In this document: piece after piece, positions 35,625 through 44,011 of the stretch
Layout: each line of letters begins with the position of its first letter
Position numbering within the stretch: position 1 is the stretch's first letter
Source: Nonomuraea rhodomycinica
Lineage (GTDB): Bacteria > Actinomycetota > Actinomycetes > Streptosporangiales > Streptosporangiaceae
DNA length: 64,000 nucleotides
Direction: 5' to 3'
Assembly: GCF_013363995.1 (NCBI RefSeq)
Contig: NZ_JABWGO010000001.1
Span: 186,001-250,000, forward strand
Notes under the pieces: model-generated
Seen by the model: only the letters and a program-made list of their open reading frames with translations
The model's database searches: none
What the model was told of the DNA's origin: nothing
Made by a program: the position numbers and the translations under genes

Positions 35625-36740
35625 ATGTGGAGTAAGCGCATGGGCCTGTTCGGCGCCACGATCGTCGCCGCCGTCCTGGCCACCCCCCTCACCCCCGCGG
35701 TCGCCGCCCCCACTCCTCCCGGCGACGAAGCTCCACGCGAAGTGGTGAACGCCCTCCAGCGCGACCTCGGCCTCTCCGAGCAGCAGGCGCTGACGCGCCT
35801 GGCCAACGAGCAGCGTGCCGCCGCCACCGAGGCCCGGCTCAGCTCCTCGCTCGGCGCCTCGTACGGCGGGTCCTGGCTCAACGCGGACGCCTCCAAGCTC
35901 ATGGTCGCCACCACCGACCCGGCGGCCACGGCCTCCATCGAGGCGCAGGGCGCGCAGCCCGTGGTGGTGGCGCGGACGCTCGCGCAGCTCACCTCCGTCA
36001 AGGACCGGCTCGACCAGGCCGCGGCCGGCACCAGGGCGAACCTCTGGTACGTCGACGTGACGACCAACTCGGTCGTCGTCGTCGCCCCCGACCAGCGCTC
36101 CGGCGACCGGCTCGCCGCCAAGGCGGGCGCCGAGCAGGGCGTCGTCAAGGTGCAGGTCAGCAACGAGAGCCCGCAGACGTTCATCAACCTCGTCGGCGGC
36201 GCGCCCTACTACATCGGCTCCAGCCGGTGCAGCATCGGCTTCTCGGTGACCCGCGGCAGCACCCCCGGCTTCGTCACCGCCGGCCACTGCGGCCAGGTCG
36301 GCTCCCGCACCACGAACCCGACGGGCACCTTCCAGGGTTCGTCGTTCCCCGGCAACGACTACGCCTGGGTCGCCGCCCCCGGCAACACCCCGACGCCGTA
36401 CGTGCGCGGCTCCGGCGGCGCGAACGTGACCGTGCGCGGCTCCACGCAGGCGTCGGTCGGCGCCTCGATCTGCCGCTCCGGCTCCACCACCGGCTGGCGC
36501 TGCGGCACCATCCAGCAGCACAACGCCACAGTGCGCTACGCGCAGGGCACGGTCACCGGGCTCACGCGCACCAGCGCGTGCGCGGAGCCGGGCGACTCGG
36601 GCGGCTCGTTCATCTCGGGCAGCCAGGCCCAGGGCACGACCTCCGGCGGGTCCGGCAACTGCTCGATCGGCGGCACGACGTACCACCAGCCGGTCAACGA
36701 GGCGCTGGCGGCGTACGGGCTGACCCTGACGGTCGGCTAG
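35625..36740 (+). CDS. Secreted S1 family serine protease (alpha-lytic/streptogrisin type)
   Basis: 371 aa preproenzyme. Signal peptide about 1-28 (ends PAVAA), propeptide to about 186, mature chymotrypsin-like domain with H221 (TAGHCG), D245 (NDYAW) and S325 (GDSGGS). Six cysteines in the mature part (202, 222, 283, 293, 319, 346) would form three disulfides, as in extracellular bacterial proteases. ATG 35625 has AAAGGAG 6 nt upstream; a longer open frame is upstream noise. A strong terminator follows. Confidence 0.95.
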   Translation: MWSKRMGLFGATIVAAVLATPLTPAVAAPTPPGDEAPREVVNALQRDLGLSEQQALTRLANEQRAAATEARLSSSLGASYGGSWLNADASKLMVATTDPAATASIEAQGAQPVVVARTLAQLTSVKDRLDQAAAGTRANLWYVDVTTNSVVVVAPDQRSGDRLAAKAGAEQGVVKVQVSNESPQTFINLVGGAPYYIGSSRCSIGFSVTRGSTPGFVTAGHCGQVGSRTTNPTGTFQGSSFPGNDYAWVAAPGNTPTPYVRGSGGANVTVRGSTQASVGASICRSGSTTGWRCGTIQQHNATVRYAQGTVTGLTRTSACAEPGDSGGSFISGSQAQGTTSGGSGNCSIGGTTYHQPVNEALAAYGLTLTVG

Positions 36741-36776
36741 CCTCCGGCGGCACCGGCTGACGGATGACGGATGACG

Positions 36777-36815
36777 CGGCGTGCCCGGGACCTCGCGCCC
36801 GGGCACGCCGTTCTT
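36777..36815 (+). terminator. Rho-independent-like terminator of the protease gene
   Basis: Perfect 13-bp arms (CGGCGTGCCCGGG at 36777-36789 and CCCGGGCACGCCG at 36798-36810) with an 8-nt loop, followed by TTCTT. Confidence 0.88.
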
Positions 36816-36830
36816 CGCGGTCTCGGGAGC

Positions 36831-36909
36831 TTCGCCGGTGTTCAGGGGGCTTCGCCGGTGTTCAGGGGGCTTCGCCGGTGTTCAGGGGGCTTTGCGGTCT
36901 TCAGGGGGC
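36831..36909. repeat. 20-bp tandem repeat, 3 perfect and 1 degenerate copy
   Basis: TTCGCCGGTG-TTCAGGGGGC at 36831, 36851 and 36871, then a 19-bp variant at 36891. The array runs into the last codons of the TetR gene on the opposite strand. Confidence 0.92.
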
Positions 36910-37908
36910 TTCGCGGGTTCGGGGAGCGCCGGCGGCGCGGCGTTCGCGGTAGGCGCGCTGGCGGCAGGCCGGTGAGCAGTACGCGCGGGGACGCCCGGAC
37001 GCCGGCCGCTCGACCGGCGTGCCGCACACCCGGCACCCCGATGTTTCATCACGCGTTTCGTCACTGACCTCGGCGCCGGAGCGCCGCCGGACGAGGAGCT
37101 CGATCCCGTCGAGCAGCCGGGCCAGGCCGAAGGCGAAGGAGTCCTCGGGGTGGTCGTAGCCGCCCTCCTCCCACAGCCGCGTGATCGTCGGATAGCGCTC
37201 GAACCGCTCGAACAGCGCTTGCCGGGCGCCCCACCACTCCTCGTCGCTCACGCCGCTGCGGCGCTCGGCCTCGGCGGCCTCCACGAGCTGCAGCGCCTCG
37301 GCGTCGACGAACCGCCCGACGAGGTTCACCACGGCGAGCACCTCCGAGGGGGACAGGCCGGTGCCGGCGACGGCGGCCAGCATGCGTTCGTAGTGGGCGA
37401 CGGCGTTCGGACCGGGCAGGTGGCGGACGCCGCGCGCCTCGGCGAGCCACGGGTGACGCCTCCGGATCTCCCAGCCCTGTCGCGCGGACGCCTCCAGCCG
37501 CTCCCTCCAGCCCCGGCCGCGCCCCTCACCGCGCCCCTCGCCGCGCCCCTCGCCGTGGCCCTCGCGGTGCTCCTCGCCACGCTCCTCACCACGTCCCTCG
37601 TCATGCGTCCCGGGCGGCTCGGCGAGCTCGGCCAGGACGGCGTCGCGCATGAGGTCGACGAGCTGGTCGCGGCCGGGCACGTGCCGGTAGAGGGACATGG
37701 TGGTGAACCCCAGCCGGTCGGCCACCTTGCGCATGGACAGCCCGGCCAGCCCTTCGGCGTCGGCCAGCTCGACGGCCGCGCGCACGATCCGGTCCAGGTC
37801 GAGGCCCTGCCGCGCGCCGCGCCGCGTCCCGCCCCCGGGGTCGGCGTCGGCGTCGCGCCACAGCAGGTCCATGCCGCGCCGCGGATCCTCCGCCTCACTT
37901 CTCGCCAT
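36901..37908 (-). CDS. TetR family regulator with zinc-ribbon-like C-terminus
   Basis: 335 aa, long for the family. HTH at about 45-85 (LSMRKVADRLGFTTMSLYRHV), then a Gly/Glu/Arg/His-rich insertion (about 103-130, EGRGEGRGEGRGRG) and a TetR_C domain. The tail has CRVCG and YCSPACRQRAY, a Cys4 arrangement likely to bind zinc. It belongs to the same group as the regulator at 54637-55572 (shared LLWR near the N-terminus). ATG 37908 is next to a 31-bp palindrome; divergent from the beta-helix gene, its likely target. Confidence 0.85.
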   Translation of the reverse strand: MARSEAEDPRRGMDLLWRDADADPGGGTRRGARQGLDLDRIVRAAVELADAEGLAGLSMRKVADRLGFTTMSLYRHVPGRDQLVDLMRDAVLAELAEPPGTHDEGRGEERGEEHREGHGEGRGEGRGEGRGRGWRERLEASARQGWEIRRRHPWLAEARGVRHLPGPNAVAHYERMLAAVAGTGLSPSEVLAVVNLVGRFVDAEALQLVEAAEAERRSGVSDEEWWGARQALFERFERYPTITRLWEEGGYDHPEDSFAFGLARLLDGIELLVRRRSGAEVSDETRDETSGCRVCGTPVERPASGRPRAYCSPACRQRAYRERRAAGAPRTREAP

Positions 37909-37912
37909 CACG

Positions 37913-37943
37913 TTTATGGTATACACCCTGTGTACGCCATAAA
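37913..37943. promoter_or_regulatory. 31-bp palindromic operator
   Basis: Arms TTTATGG and CCATAAA (37913-37919, 37937-37943), inner arms TACAC and GTGTA (37922-37926, 37930-37934), centre CCT. Only one dinucleotide step is mismatched. It fills most of the gap between the TetR start and the beta-helix gene. Confidence 0.8.
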
Positions 37944-37969
37944 CACCCAAGACTGTGGAGGACCTGTCC

Positions 37970-39736
37970 GTGATCGAGATCTTCGTGGCCCCCGGCGGGG
38001 ACGACTCCGGACCCGGCACCCGCGAACGGCCGTTCGCCACACCCGGCCGCGCCCGCGAGGCGGCCCGCGCCGTGGCGGGCGACGTGCTGGTCCAGTTCCG
38101 CGGCGGCACGTACCCGCTGGAGGAGCCCCTGGAGCTGACCGCGGCCGACTCCGGCCGCGACGGCCACCGGGTCGTCTACCAGGCCTGCGGCTACGGAACC
38201 CCGGACCAGGAGGAGGTGGTCCTGAGCGGAGGGCGCCGGGTGACCGTACGACAGGAGAGCGGCGGCGTGTGGGCGGCCGTCGTCGGCGGCCTCGAGCCGC
38301 GCCAGCTCCACGTGGCGGGACGCAGGGCCGAACGCGCCTCGATCGACGCCCTGCCCGGCGCGGCGGCCATGACCGGGACCGGCTACACCACCGACAGCGC
38401 CGCCCCGCTCGGCTGGCGCAGCCCGGGCGACGTGGAGTTCGTCCACCGGGGCGTCTACCCGTGGACCGAGGCCCGCTGCGGCGTGGCCGCCGTCGCCGCC
38501 GAGGACGGCACGACGGTCATCACCATGGCGCAGCCCGCGTTCGGCCGGGCGCTCGACCTGTACAACTCCACCTGGCAGGGCCTGACCACGCGCGGCCTCG
38601 GCCTGCCCACCCGGATCGAGAACGACGCGGCGTTCCTCACCAGACCCGGCACGTTCGTGGTGGACCGCTCGGCGCCCGGCGCCCACGTCGTCCGCTACCT
38701 GCCGCGGCCGGGCGAGCGGCCCGAGGACGTGGTGGTCCCGGCCCTGGAGACGCTGCTGCGCCTCACCGGCGCGCGGGACGTGTCGTTGCGCGGGCTGACG
38801 TTCGCCGACGCCACCTGGACCCGGCCGAGCGGCCCGGAGGGGTTCCTCCACTACCACGGGAGCGGCTTCTACGAGGGCGGCCCGGTGTTCACGGTGTCGC
38901 TGGGCGAGGGCGTGGGATCGGTCAGCGTGCCCGCCGAGTCCGCCACGATCCCGGCGTGCGTGGTGCTCGACGGCGTGTCCGGGGTGACGGTCGAGGGCTG
39001 CCGCTTCACCCGGCTGGGCGCCACCGGTCTCGGCGTGGACGGCGGGGCGGAGGTCACGGTGCGCGGCTGCGACTTCGACACGCTGTCCGCCGGCGCCCTC
39101 ACGGTCACGCGGGGCGCCCGCGACGTGCTGGTCGAGGACAACTGGATCCACCACATCGGGCTCGACTACCCCGGCTCCCCCGGCGTCGCGCTCCAAGGCA
39201 CCAGGAGGTGCACGGTCTCCCGCAACCACGTCGCCGAGACGCCGCACTGCGGCATCGTCGCCGGGCCCGGCCGGGGCACACACATCGTGGGCAACTTCAC
39301 CACCGGCACGATGAGCGTCCTGGCCGACGGGGGCGGCGTCTACCTGGCGGGGCCGCAGGGCGAGTCGCACGAGGACGGCGCGGTGATCCGGGGCAACGTC
39401 GTCACCGACACGCGCACCCCGTACAACTTCGGGCTGTACTGCGACTACGGCGCGGCGTGGGTCACCGTCGAGGACAACGTGGTGGCGCGCGCCGACACCA
39501 CGGCGATCCTGCACGTGTCGCCGCCGCTGGAGCACGTGGTGTACCGGGGCAACGTGTGGGACGCCGACCCGATGGGCGCCGACGCGCCGCCGCCGGGGGT
39601 GACGTACGAGGGCAACACCACGCTCGCGGACGAGGCGGAGCTGCTGGCCGCCACGGAGGCCGTCCGCTCACGGGCCGGCCTGCTGACCCCCCGCCCCGGC
39701 CTCCTGGCGGAAGCGCTGCCGTCCACCGCCTCCTGA
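37970..39736 (+). CDS. Right-handed parallel beta-helix repeat protein, probably carbohydrate-active
   Basis: 588 aa from GTG 37970, chosen because GGAGGA lies 7 nt upstream. N-terminal IFVAPGGDDSGPGTRERPFAT is the typical start of pectate-lyase-like beta-helix enzymes. From about 340 to 530 the regular turns (GVTVEGCRF, VTVRGCDF, VLVEDNWIHH, CTVSRNHV) form the helix. No signal peptide is visible, which suggests an intracellular enzyme acting on an imported oligosaccharide. Related enzymes are glycosidases or epimerases; I cannot assign one. Controlled by the divergent TetR. Confidence 0.8.
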   Translation: MIEIFVAPGGDDSGPGTRERPFATPGRAREAARAVAGDVLVQFRGGTYPLEEPLELTAADSGRDGHRVVYQACGYGTPDQEEVVLSGGRRVTVRQESGGVWAAVVGGLEPRQLHVAGRRAERASIDALPGAAAMTGTGYTTDSAAPLGWRSPGDVEFVHRGVYPWTEARCGVAAVAAEDGTTVITMAQPAFGRALDLYNSTWQGLTTRGLGLPTRIENDAAFLTRPGTFVVDRSAPGAHVVRYLPRPGERPEDVVVPALETLLRLTGARDVSLRGLTFADATWTRPSGPEGFLHYHGSGFYEGGPVFTVSLGEGVGSVSVPAESATIPACVVLDGVSGVTVEGCRFTRLGATGLGVDGGAEVTVRGCDFDTLSAGALTVTRGARDVLVEDNWIHHIGLDYPGSPGVALQGTRRCTVSRNHVAETPHCGIVAGPGRGTHIVGNFTTGTMSVLADGGGVYLAGPQGESHEDGAVIRGNVVTDTRTPYNFGLYCDYGAAWVTVEDNVVARADTTAILHVSPPLEHVVYRGNVWDADPMGADAPPPGVTYEGNTTLADEAELLAATEAVRSRAGLLTPRPGLLAEALPSTAS

Positions 39737-39745
39737 CTCGTCCCG

Positions 39746-39958
39746 TTGCTCTTGCTCATCCTCGGCGTCGCGGACGGCGTCCCCGTCGAGGACGCGGTGA
39801 GCGCGTGGAGCGCCCATCTCTACGGCGAGCTGGGCGCCCTGCACCCCTTCGACCTGCGCGGCGGCCGGGCCGTCTACCGGGCCCGTCCGTCCGCCGCCGG
39901 CCCCGGCCACGTGGTCGGCCCCGCCTGGCACCACGTCCTGCACGCCCGCGGTTCGTGA
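39746..39958 (+). CDS. Possible small ORF or gene remnant
   Basis: 70 codons from a TTG start, 9 bp after the beta-helix gene, with codon use like real genes of this DNA (LYGELGALHPFDLRGGRAVY). No ribosome-binding site and no family that I recognise. It could be a short hypothetical protein or the tail of a decayed gene. Confidence 0.3.
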   Translation: MLLLILGVADGVPVEDAVSAWSAHLYGELGALHPFDLRGGRAVYRARPSAAGPGHVVGPAWHHVLHARGS

Positions 39959-40061
39959 GGGCGGCTGCGGCCGGCGTCGCGGATCACGATGGACGACAGC
40001 AGTGGTTTCGTCACGCTGGACGGTTTCGTCACCGGGTCGTCAGCGGGTCGTCAGCGGGTCG

Positions 40062-40925
40062 TCACAGCGTCGTCTGGAGGACCGGGCGGCCGGGGACGCC
40101 CGGATCGGCCGTGAAGACCGATCCGGCGGCCGGCTGCTCGGTCCGGTCCACGCCGCGGGCCGAGCTGGTGACGAACAGCCGGTCCAGCCCCTCCCCGCCG
40201 AACGTCACCGCCGTCACGTTGACCACCGGCAGCTCCACGACCGCCTCCAGCGTCCCGTCCGGGCCGTAGCGGTGGACCGCGCCGCCGCCCCACAGCGCCA
40301 CCCACACCCCGCCCTCGGCGTCCACGGTCAGCCCGTCGGGAGCGCCGTGCTCCGGGTCGACGGACACGAACGGCCGCCGCTCCCACAGCCCGCGTCCCGG
40401 TTCGTAGTCGAACACATCCACCCGTCCCGTCGCCGTGTCGGCGTAGTAGGCCAGCGTCCCGTCCGGGCTGAAGTCGAACCCGTTGGAGATCGTCACCCCG
40501 GGCACCACCACGCGCAGCGACCCGTCCGGCTCGGCCAGGTAGAGGTCGCCGGCGCCGGGCGTCTCGTCGTAGGCCATGGTGCCGATGTAGAAGCGCCCCT
40601 CGGGGTCGCAGCCGCCGTCGTTCATCCGGATCCCCGGGTCGCTCCACTGCTCCCCCAGCGAGCGCAGCGGCGCGTCCGGGTCGTCGGCGTCGGCGAGCAG
40701 CAGCTCGCGTTCGGCCGCCACCACGTAGCCGCCGGCCCTGCGGGGGCGGACGGCCGCCGCCACCGTCCCGACGTGGCGGCGGCGCACGGTGCCGTCCGCG
40801 TCCAGGTGCAGCACGTCGCCGGCCAGCATGTCGACCCAGCGCAGTCCGCCCCAGCGGGCGCACCACACGGGTCCTTCGGCGTGCTCGGCGACGGGGCCCG
40901 TCACGGGCTCGACGGCGATGGTCAT
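40062..40925 (-). CDS. SMP-30/gluconolactonase family lactonase
   Basis: 287 aa beta-propeller. Metal ligands: Glu in AEGPVW (about 17), Asn in ISNGFDFSPDG and Asp in APDGLTVDAEGG; NDGGCDPEGRFYIGTM supplies the substrate Asn. It hydrolyses sugar lactones such as gluconolactone; the exact sugar is open. ATG 40925 has GAGAGGAG 6 nt upstream. Confidence 0.92.
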   Translation of the reverse strand: MTIAVEPVTGPVAEHAEGPVWCARWGGLRWVDMLAGDVLHLDADGTVRRRHVGTVAAAVRPRRAGGYVVAAERELLLADADDPDAPLRSLGEQWSDPGIRMNDGGCDPEGRFYIGTMAYDETPGAGDLYLAEPDGSLRVVVPGVTISNGFDFSPDGTLAYYADTATGRVDVFDYEPGRGLWERRPFVSVDPEHGAPDGLTVDAEGGVWVALWGGGAVHRYGPDGTLEAVVELPVVNVTAVTFGGEGLDRLFVTSSARGVDRTEQPAAGSVFTADPGVPGRPVLQTTL

Positions 40926-41056
40926 GGCGTGCTCCTCTCGGGGCGGCCGCGTTCGCCGCGTTGCCGCCAAGAGGCAGACTGCCACGGACCCGCCGCGGAT
41001 CACGGCAGGCGGGCGCGCGCGTCCCGCCGCTCTCCTCCGGTACGGCCGGGCTCACC

Positions 41057-41533
41057 TCACGCGGACGCCCGCGTCCTGCTCCTCTCCGGCACGCCCGGCC
41101 GCTGCGGGGAGGCGAACGTGGCCAGCACGAGCAGGAGCGCGCTCTGGGCGAGCATGCCGGGCGCGAGGGGCGGCGTCGGCCCGACGGTCTTCGACAGGGC
41201 GTACCACCACTGGGTGAGCGGGCCGAGCGTGTCCCACGTGTCCGCGTACCGCTGGTCGAGCGGGCCCGAGGCGAGGTTGACCGACACGTGCTCGTACACG
41301 CCGAACAGCGCGGCCAGCAGGACGACCACGGCCAGCGTCCGGACGACGGCGGCCCCGCGCGGCGAGCGGCCGAACGCGCACACCGCGAGGGCGAGCACGA
41401 GCACCCCGAGCGTGGCCCACGGGACGAGCTGCTCCAACGACTGCCAGTGGCGCTCCGCCGCCAGCTCCGCGGCGGCGCCGCCGACGCTGATCGCGGCGAC
41501 CGCGAGCAGGCCATGGCGCAGGGTCAGGGTCAT
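41057..41533 (-). CDS. Small four-helix membrane protein
   Basis: 158 aa with four hydrophobic segments (about 8-25, 33-52, 60-82 and 125-145). ATG 41533 overlaps the lipoprotein stop (ATGA), so the two are translationally coupled. Not assigned to a family. Confidence 0.7.
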   Translation of the reverse strand: MTLTLRHGLLAVAAISVGGAAAELAAERHWQSLEQLVPWATLGVLVLALAVCAFGRSPRGAAVVRTLAVVVLLAALFGVYEHVSVNLASGPLDQRYADTWDTLGPLTQWWYALSKTVGPTPPLAPGMLAQSALLLVLATFASPQRPGVPERSRTRASA

Positions 41534-41895
41534 GGCGTCAGCGCCGATACGATCTTGTTGACGGTGTCCTCGCCCGGGTTGTACTTGGCGAGGTTCTGCC
41601 GCAACGAGGTGAGGTCGGCGTCGTCGGCCGCGTACGGGCGGTACTCGACGACCTCCTCGGCCCACCGCTCGGGGTTGTCCACGCCGGCGGCCTTGAGCGC
41701 GGCGGCGATCTGTGACTCGTCGGCCGTGTTCGCCGAGACCTTGCCGGCCGTGGCGCCCGTCGTGGCGGCCGTGGCGCCTGTCGAGGCGGTGGCGGCGGGC
41801 GCCGGCTCGCTCGCCGTCCCGGCCGCGGAGCAGGCCGCCGTCGCGAGGCCGGCGACCAGGGCCGCCGCCACGAGCTTGATCTTCATGGGTGTCAT
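41530..41895 (-). CDS. Putative lipoprotein
   Basis: 121 aa. The N-terminus MKIKLVAAALVAGLATAACS is a lipoprotein signal with a slightly atypical lipobox (TAAC), followed by an Ala/Thr/Gly/Pro-rich linker and an acidic C-terminal helical domain of about 65 residues. ATG 41895 or ATG 41886 may be used. It is coupled to the membrane protein downstream, and the two may form a cell-surface pair. Confidence 0.7.
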   Translation of the reverse strand: MTPMKIKLVAAALVAGLATAACSAAGTASEPAPAATASTGATAATTGATAGKVSANTADESQIAAALKAAGVDNPERWAEEVVEYRPYAADDADLTSLRQNLAKYNPGEDTVNKIVSALTP

Positions 41896-42128
41896 GTGAG
41901 CCCATCCGGTACGGGGTTCTTGCGTCGACTCCCACGTTCTCCGGCTTGTCTCAAAGCTTTCTCGCCGCTTCATGAAGATCTGCTGAGAATGTGCCACTGT
42001 CCGTTTTGCCGGTTTGCCGTTTTGCCCGTTTGCCGGGAACCGCGGCGGTGCCGCGGCTCGTTGTCCCGGTACCGCTCGTCGGGCCGGCGCACACGGCTTC
42101 CGGCCGACGCCTACGCCGGAGGAGGAAC

Positions 42129-42332
42129 ATGGGCTGGCACTACAGCAAGTCGATCAAGGTCGGGCCGTTCCGGGTCAACCTGTCACGGCACGGCGTGAGC
42201 CACAGCTTCGGCGGGCGCCGGTTCCACGTCACGACCACCCCCGACGGCCGCCGGCACGTGTCGGTGCGGCTGCCCGGCGGCTTCCACCTCGGCAAGACGT
42301 TCGGCGGGCGGCACTACCGCGGACATTACTAA
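42129..42332 (+). CDS. DUF4236 domain protein 1
   Basis: 67 aa. Matches the DUF4236 start pattern MGWxYxKSIxVGPFRxNLS, then GVSHSFGGRRF and VRLPGG. GGAGGAGGAAC sits directly before ATG 42129. Very basic, rich in His and Arg. Function unknown. Confidence 0.88.
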   Translation: MGWHYSKSIKVGPFRVNLSRHGVSHSFGGRRFHVTTTPDGRRHVSVRLPGGFHLGKTFGGRHYRGHY

Positions 42333-42414
42333 ACCCGATATATCTCGCTTTTCCCGGGTAGCTGGTCGTCGTTCCGAAGTCTCTGAAGTCAAGGGAAGTC
42401 CAGGGAGGACGGCG

Positions 42415-42609
42415 ATGGGCTGGAGCTACCGGAAGTCGATCAACGTGGGGCCGCTGCGGCTGAACCTGTCCCGGCGCGGCGTCGGGCACAGCTGGGGCAA
42501 CCGGCTGTTCCGGGTGACCAAGACCGCTGACGGCCGCAAGACCCTGTCGGTGAACCTGCCGGGCGGACTCCACTGGCGCAAGACGCTGAGCAGCCGTGCG
42601 AGAGACTGA
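42415..42609 (+). CDS. DUF4236 domain protein 2
   Basis: 64 aa paralogue of the preceding protein (MGWSYRKSINVGPLRLNLS, GVGHSWGNRLF, VNLPGG). The two genes are 82 bp apart; the second has GGGAGGAC upstream. Its stop codon lies inside the left arm of a terminator. Confidence 0.88.
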   Translation: MGWSYRKSINVGPLRLNLSRRGVGHSWGNRLFRVTKTADGRKTLSVNLPGGLHWRKTLSSRARD

Positions 42610-42640
42610 GGCGCGCGCCCCGAGCGGGCGGCGCGCCTCA
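42607..42640 (+). terminator. Terminator hairpin containing the DUF4236 stop codon
   Basis: Arms TGAGGCGCGC (42607-42616) and GCGCGCCTCA (42631-42640) plus inner GCCC/GGGC pairs. The first three bases are the stop codon. Confidence 0.75.
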
Positions 42641-42648
42641 CGAGCCCC

Positions 42649-42688
42649 GGCCGGGGCCGCCGAATGTGACCGGCGGCCCCGGCCTTCT
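42649..42688. terminator. Second terminator hairpin
   Basis: Perfect 14-bp arms GGCCGGGGCCGCCG (42649-42662) and CGGCGGCCCCGGCC (42671-42684), 8-nt loop, followed by TTCT. It serves the converging genes. Confidence 0.8.
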
Positions 42689-42759
42689 CGTCGGCCGGCG
42701 CGTTCTCGTACTCGTCGGCCGGGACCAGGCGTGCTCGCGACGCGAGCCCCGTGAGGTGG

Positions 42760-42809
42760 ATGATCAGTCGAGGGCCGCCTGGGTTAATGATCAGTCGAGG
42801 ACCGCCTGG
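42760..42809. repeat. Direct duplication across the end of the AhpD-like gene
   Basis: A 23-bp sequence (ATGATCAGTCGAGG, then R, then CCGCCTGG) occurs at 42760-42782 and 42787-42809, differing by one base. The second copy holds the stop codon and last codons of the gene; the first is a downstream relic. Confidence 0.85.
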
Positions 42810-43888
42810 ATCGTCGCGGCGGTGATGGCGGCCTCCGCGTGAGCCGTCGCGGTCATCGCCCCGAACGCGACCAGCCGCACCAGCTCCTCATCACTCGCCG
42901 CCGCTCCCGCCTCCCCGGTCCTCGCCCCCGTCCTCCCCGTTGGCTCCGTGCTCCCCGGGCTCGCAGGCACGGTCCTGCTCTCCCGCCAGGCGGACACGTC
43001 GGCGTCCGTCACCCGGTACGGCGCCAGCGCGGCGAGCAGCGCGAGCCTGGCGCCCGGGCGGTCCCCGGCCGGCAACGACCCCAGGTCGGGCCAGCCGCCC
43101 AGCGGCGGATGCGACCCGTCCGACGCCACCACCGCCTCGCGGACGAACGCGCGGGCCCGTTGCGACAGCAGCGTCTCCCCCTCCGCCGCGACCGCGGTGA
43201 GCGTCGCGTACGCGCGGCCGACCGGCGTCCCCGCGGCCCAGCCGGGTTCCCGTCCGGCCGGCAGCCCTTCCAGCGTCGCGAGACCCTCCCCCGGCGCCAG
43301 CCGCCTGCGCACGGTGCGGGCCATGGCCCGTCCCCCCGCGCTGCGCACGAGGCGGGACCTCTGCAGGCCGCCGGGGAGCAGGTCCTCGGTGATCAGGGCC
43401 GAGGCGATGCGGTTGATGAAGTGAAAGGTCAGCGCCGTGCCGATGTACTGGGGTGCGTGCCCGCGCGGGTACGGGGGCGCGGACAGCTCGGGCGCCCCGG
43501 GCGTGCGGGTGGCGGTGGCCCAGGCCAGGAGGGCCGCGTGTCCCGGATCGTCGGGTGTGCCGCCGGCGGCGATGGTCTCGGCCAGCCGGTGCTCTCCGGT
43601 GGCGTGCAGGAGGGTGGTGTGCGCGCCGACGCAGAACGGACACCGGTTGGCCACGGACACGCCGAGCGCGACGACCTCCCTGCCTGTGCGGGAGACGTCG
43701 CCGGCCAGCAGCGACTCACGCATGGTCGCCCAGGTGGCGGCCAGCACGTCGGGGGCCGGCGACAGGGTCATGAAGACCGGCATGCGGCGCATCCCGAAAC
43801 CGGCCGCGATCTGCTCGTAGACACGGGCGGTGCGTCCGGTGGCGTGTTCGACAGGGGTGGGGCTGACGTAGCGGAAGTGTGTGGGCAT
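42791..43888 (-). CDS. AhpD-like carboxymuconolactone decarboxylase family protein
   Basis: 365 aa. The active-site pattern CPFCVGAH gives C83, C86 and H90, as in peroxidase-related AhpD proteins; a second, degenerate CMD half follows. The C-terminus (about 320-345) is a Gly/Thr/Ala-rich linker before a final helix. Peroxide or peroxynitrite reduction is the usual role. ATG 43888 follows GGAGCAC. Next to the BBE-type oxidase in the same direction. Confidence 0.85.
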   Translation of the reverse strand: MPTHFRYVSPTPVEHATGRTARVYEQIAAGFGMRRMPVFMTLSPAPDVLAATWATMRESLLAGDVSRTGREVVALGVSVANRCPFCVGAHTTLLHATGEHRLAETIAAGGTPDDPGHAALLAWATATRTPGAPELSAPPYPRGHAPQYIGTALTFHFINRIASALITEDLLPGGLQRSRLVRSAGGRAMARTVRRRLAPGEGLATLEGLPAGREPGWAAGTPVGRAYATLTAVAAEGETLLSQRARAFVREAVVASDGSHPPLGGWPDLGSLPAGDRPGARLALLAALAPYRVTDADVSAWRESRTVPASPGSTEPTGRTGARTGEAGAAASDEELVRLVAFGAMTATAHAEAAITAATIQAVLD

Positions 43889-43960
43889 CTGTGTGCTCCG
43901 ATCGTGGGGTCGCGCTGTCCCGGGCCGGGGTCTGTCGCAGGGCGAAGGTCCGGCGGGAGG

Positions 43961-44011
43961 CCGGGGATTCGTCTCGGCCGGGGATTCGTCTCAGCCTGGG
44001 ATTCGTCTCAG
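43961..44011. repeat. 17-bp tandem repeat, 3 copies
   Basis: CCGGGGATTCGTCTCGG and close variants at 43961, 43978 and 43995. The last copy contains the stop codon of the oxidase gene. Confidence 0.85.

Noticed and set aside
37150..40269. 1039-codon open frame on the plus strand
   Set aside because: It crosses a TetR gene, an operator and the beta-helix gene out of frame; the translation is Arg/Gly/Pro-rich and matches no family.
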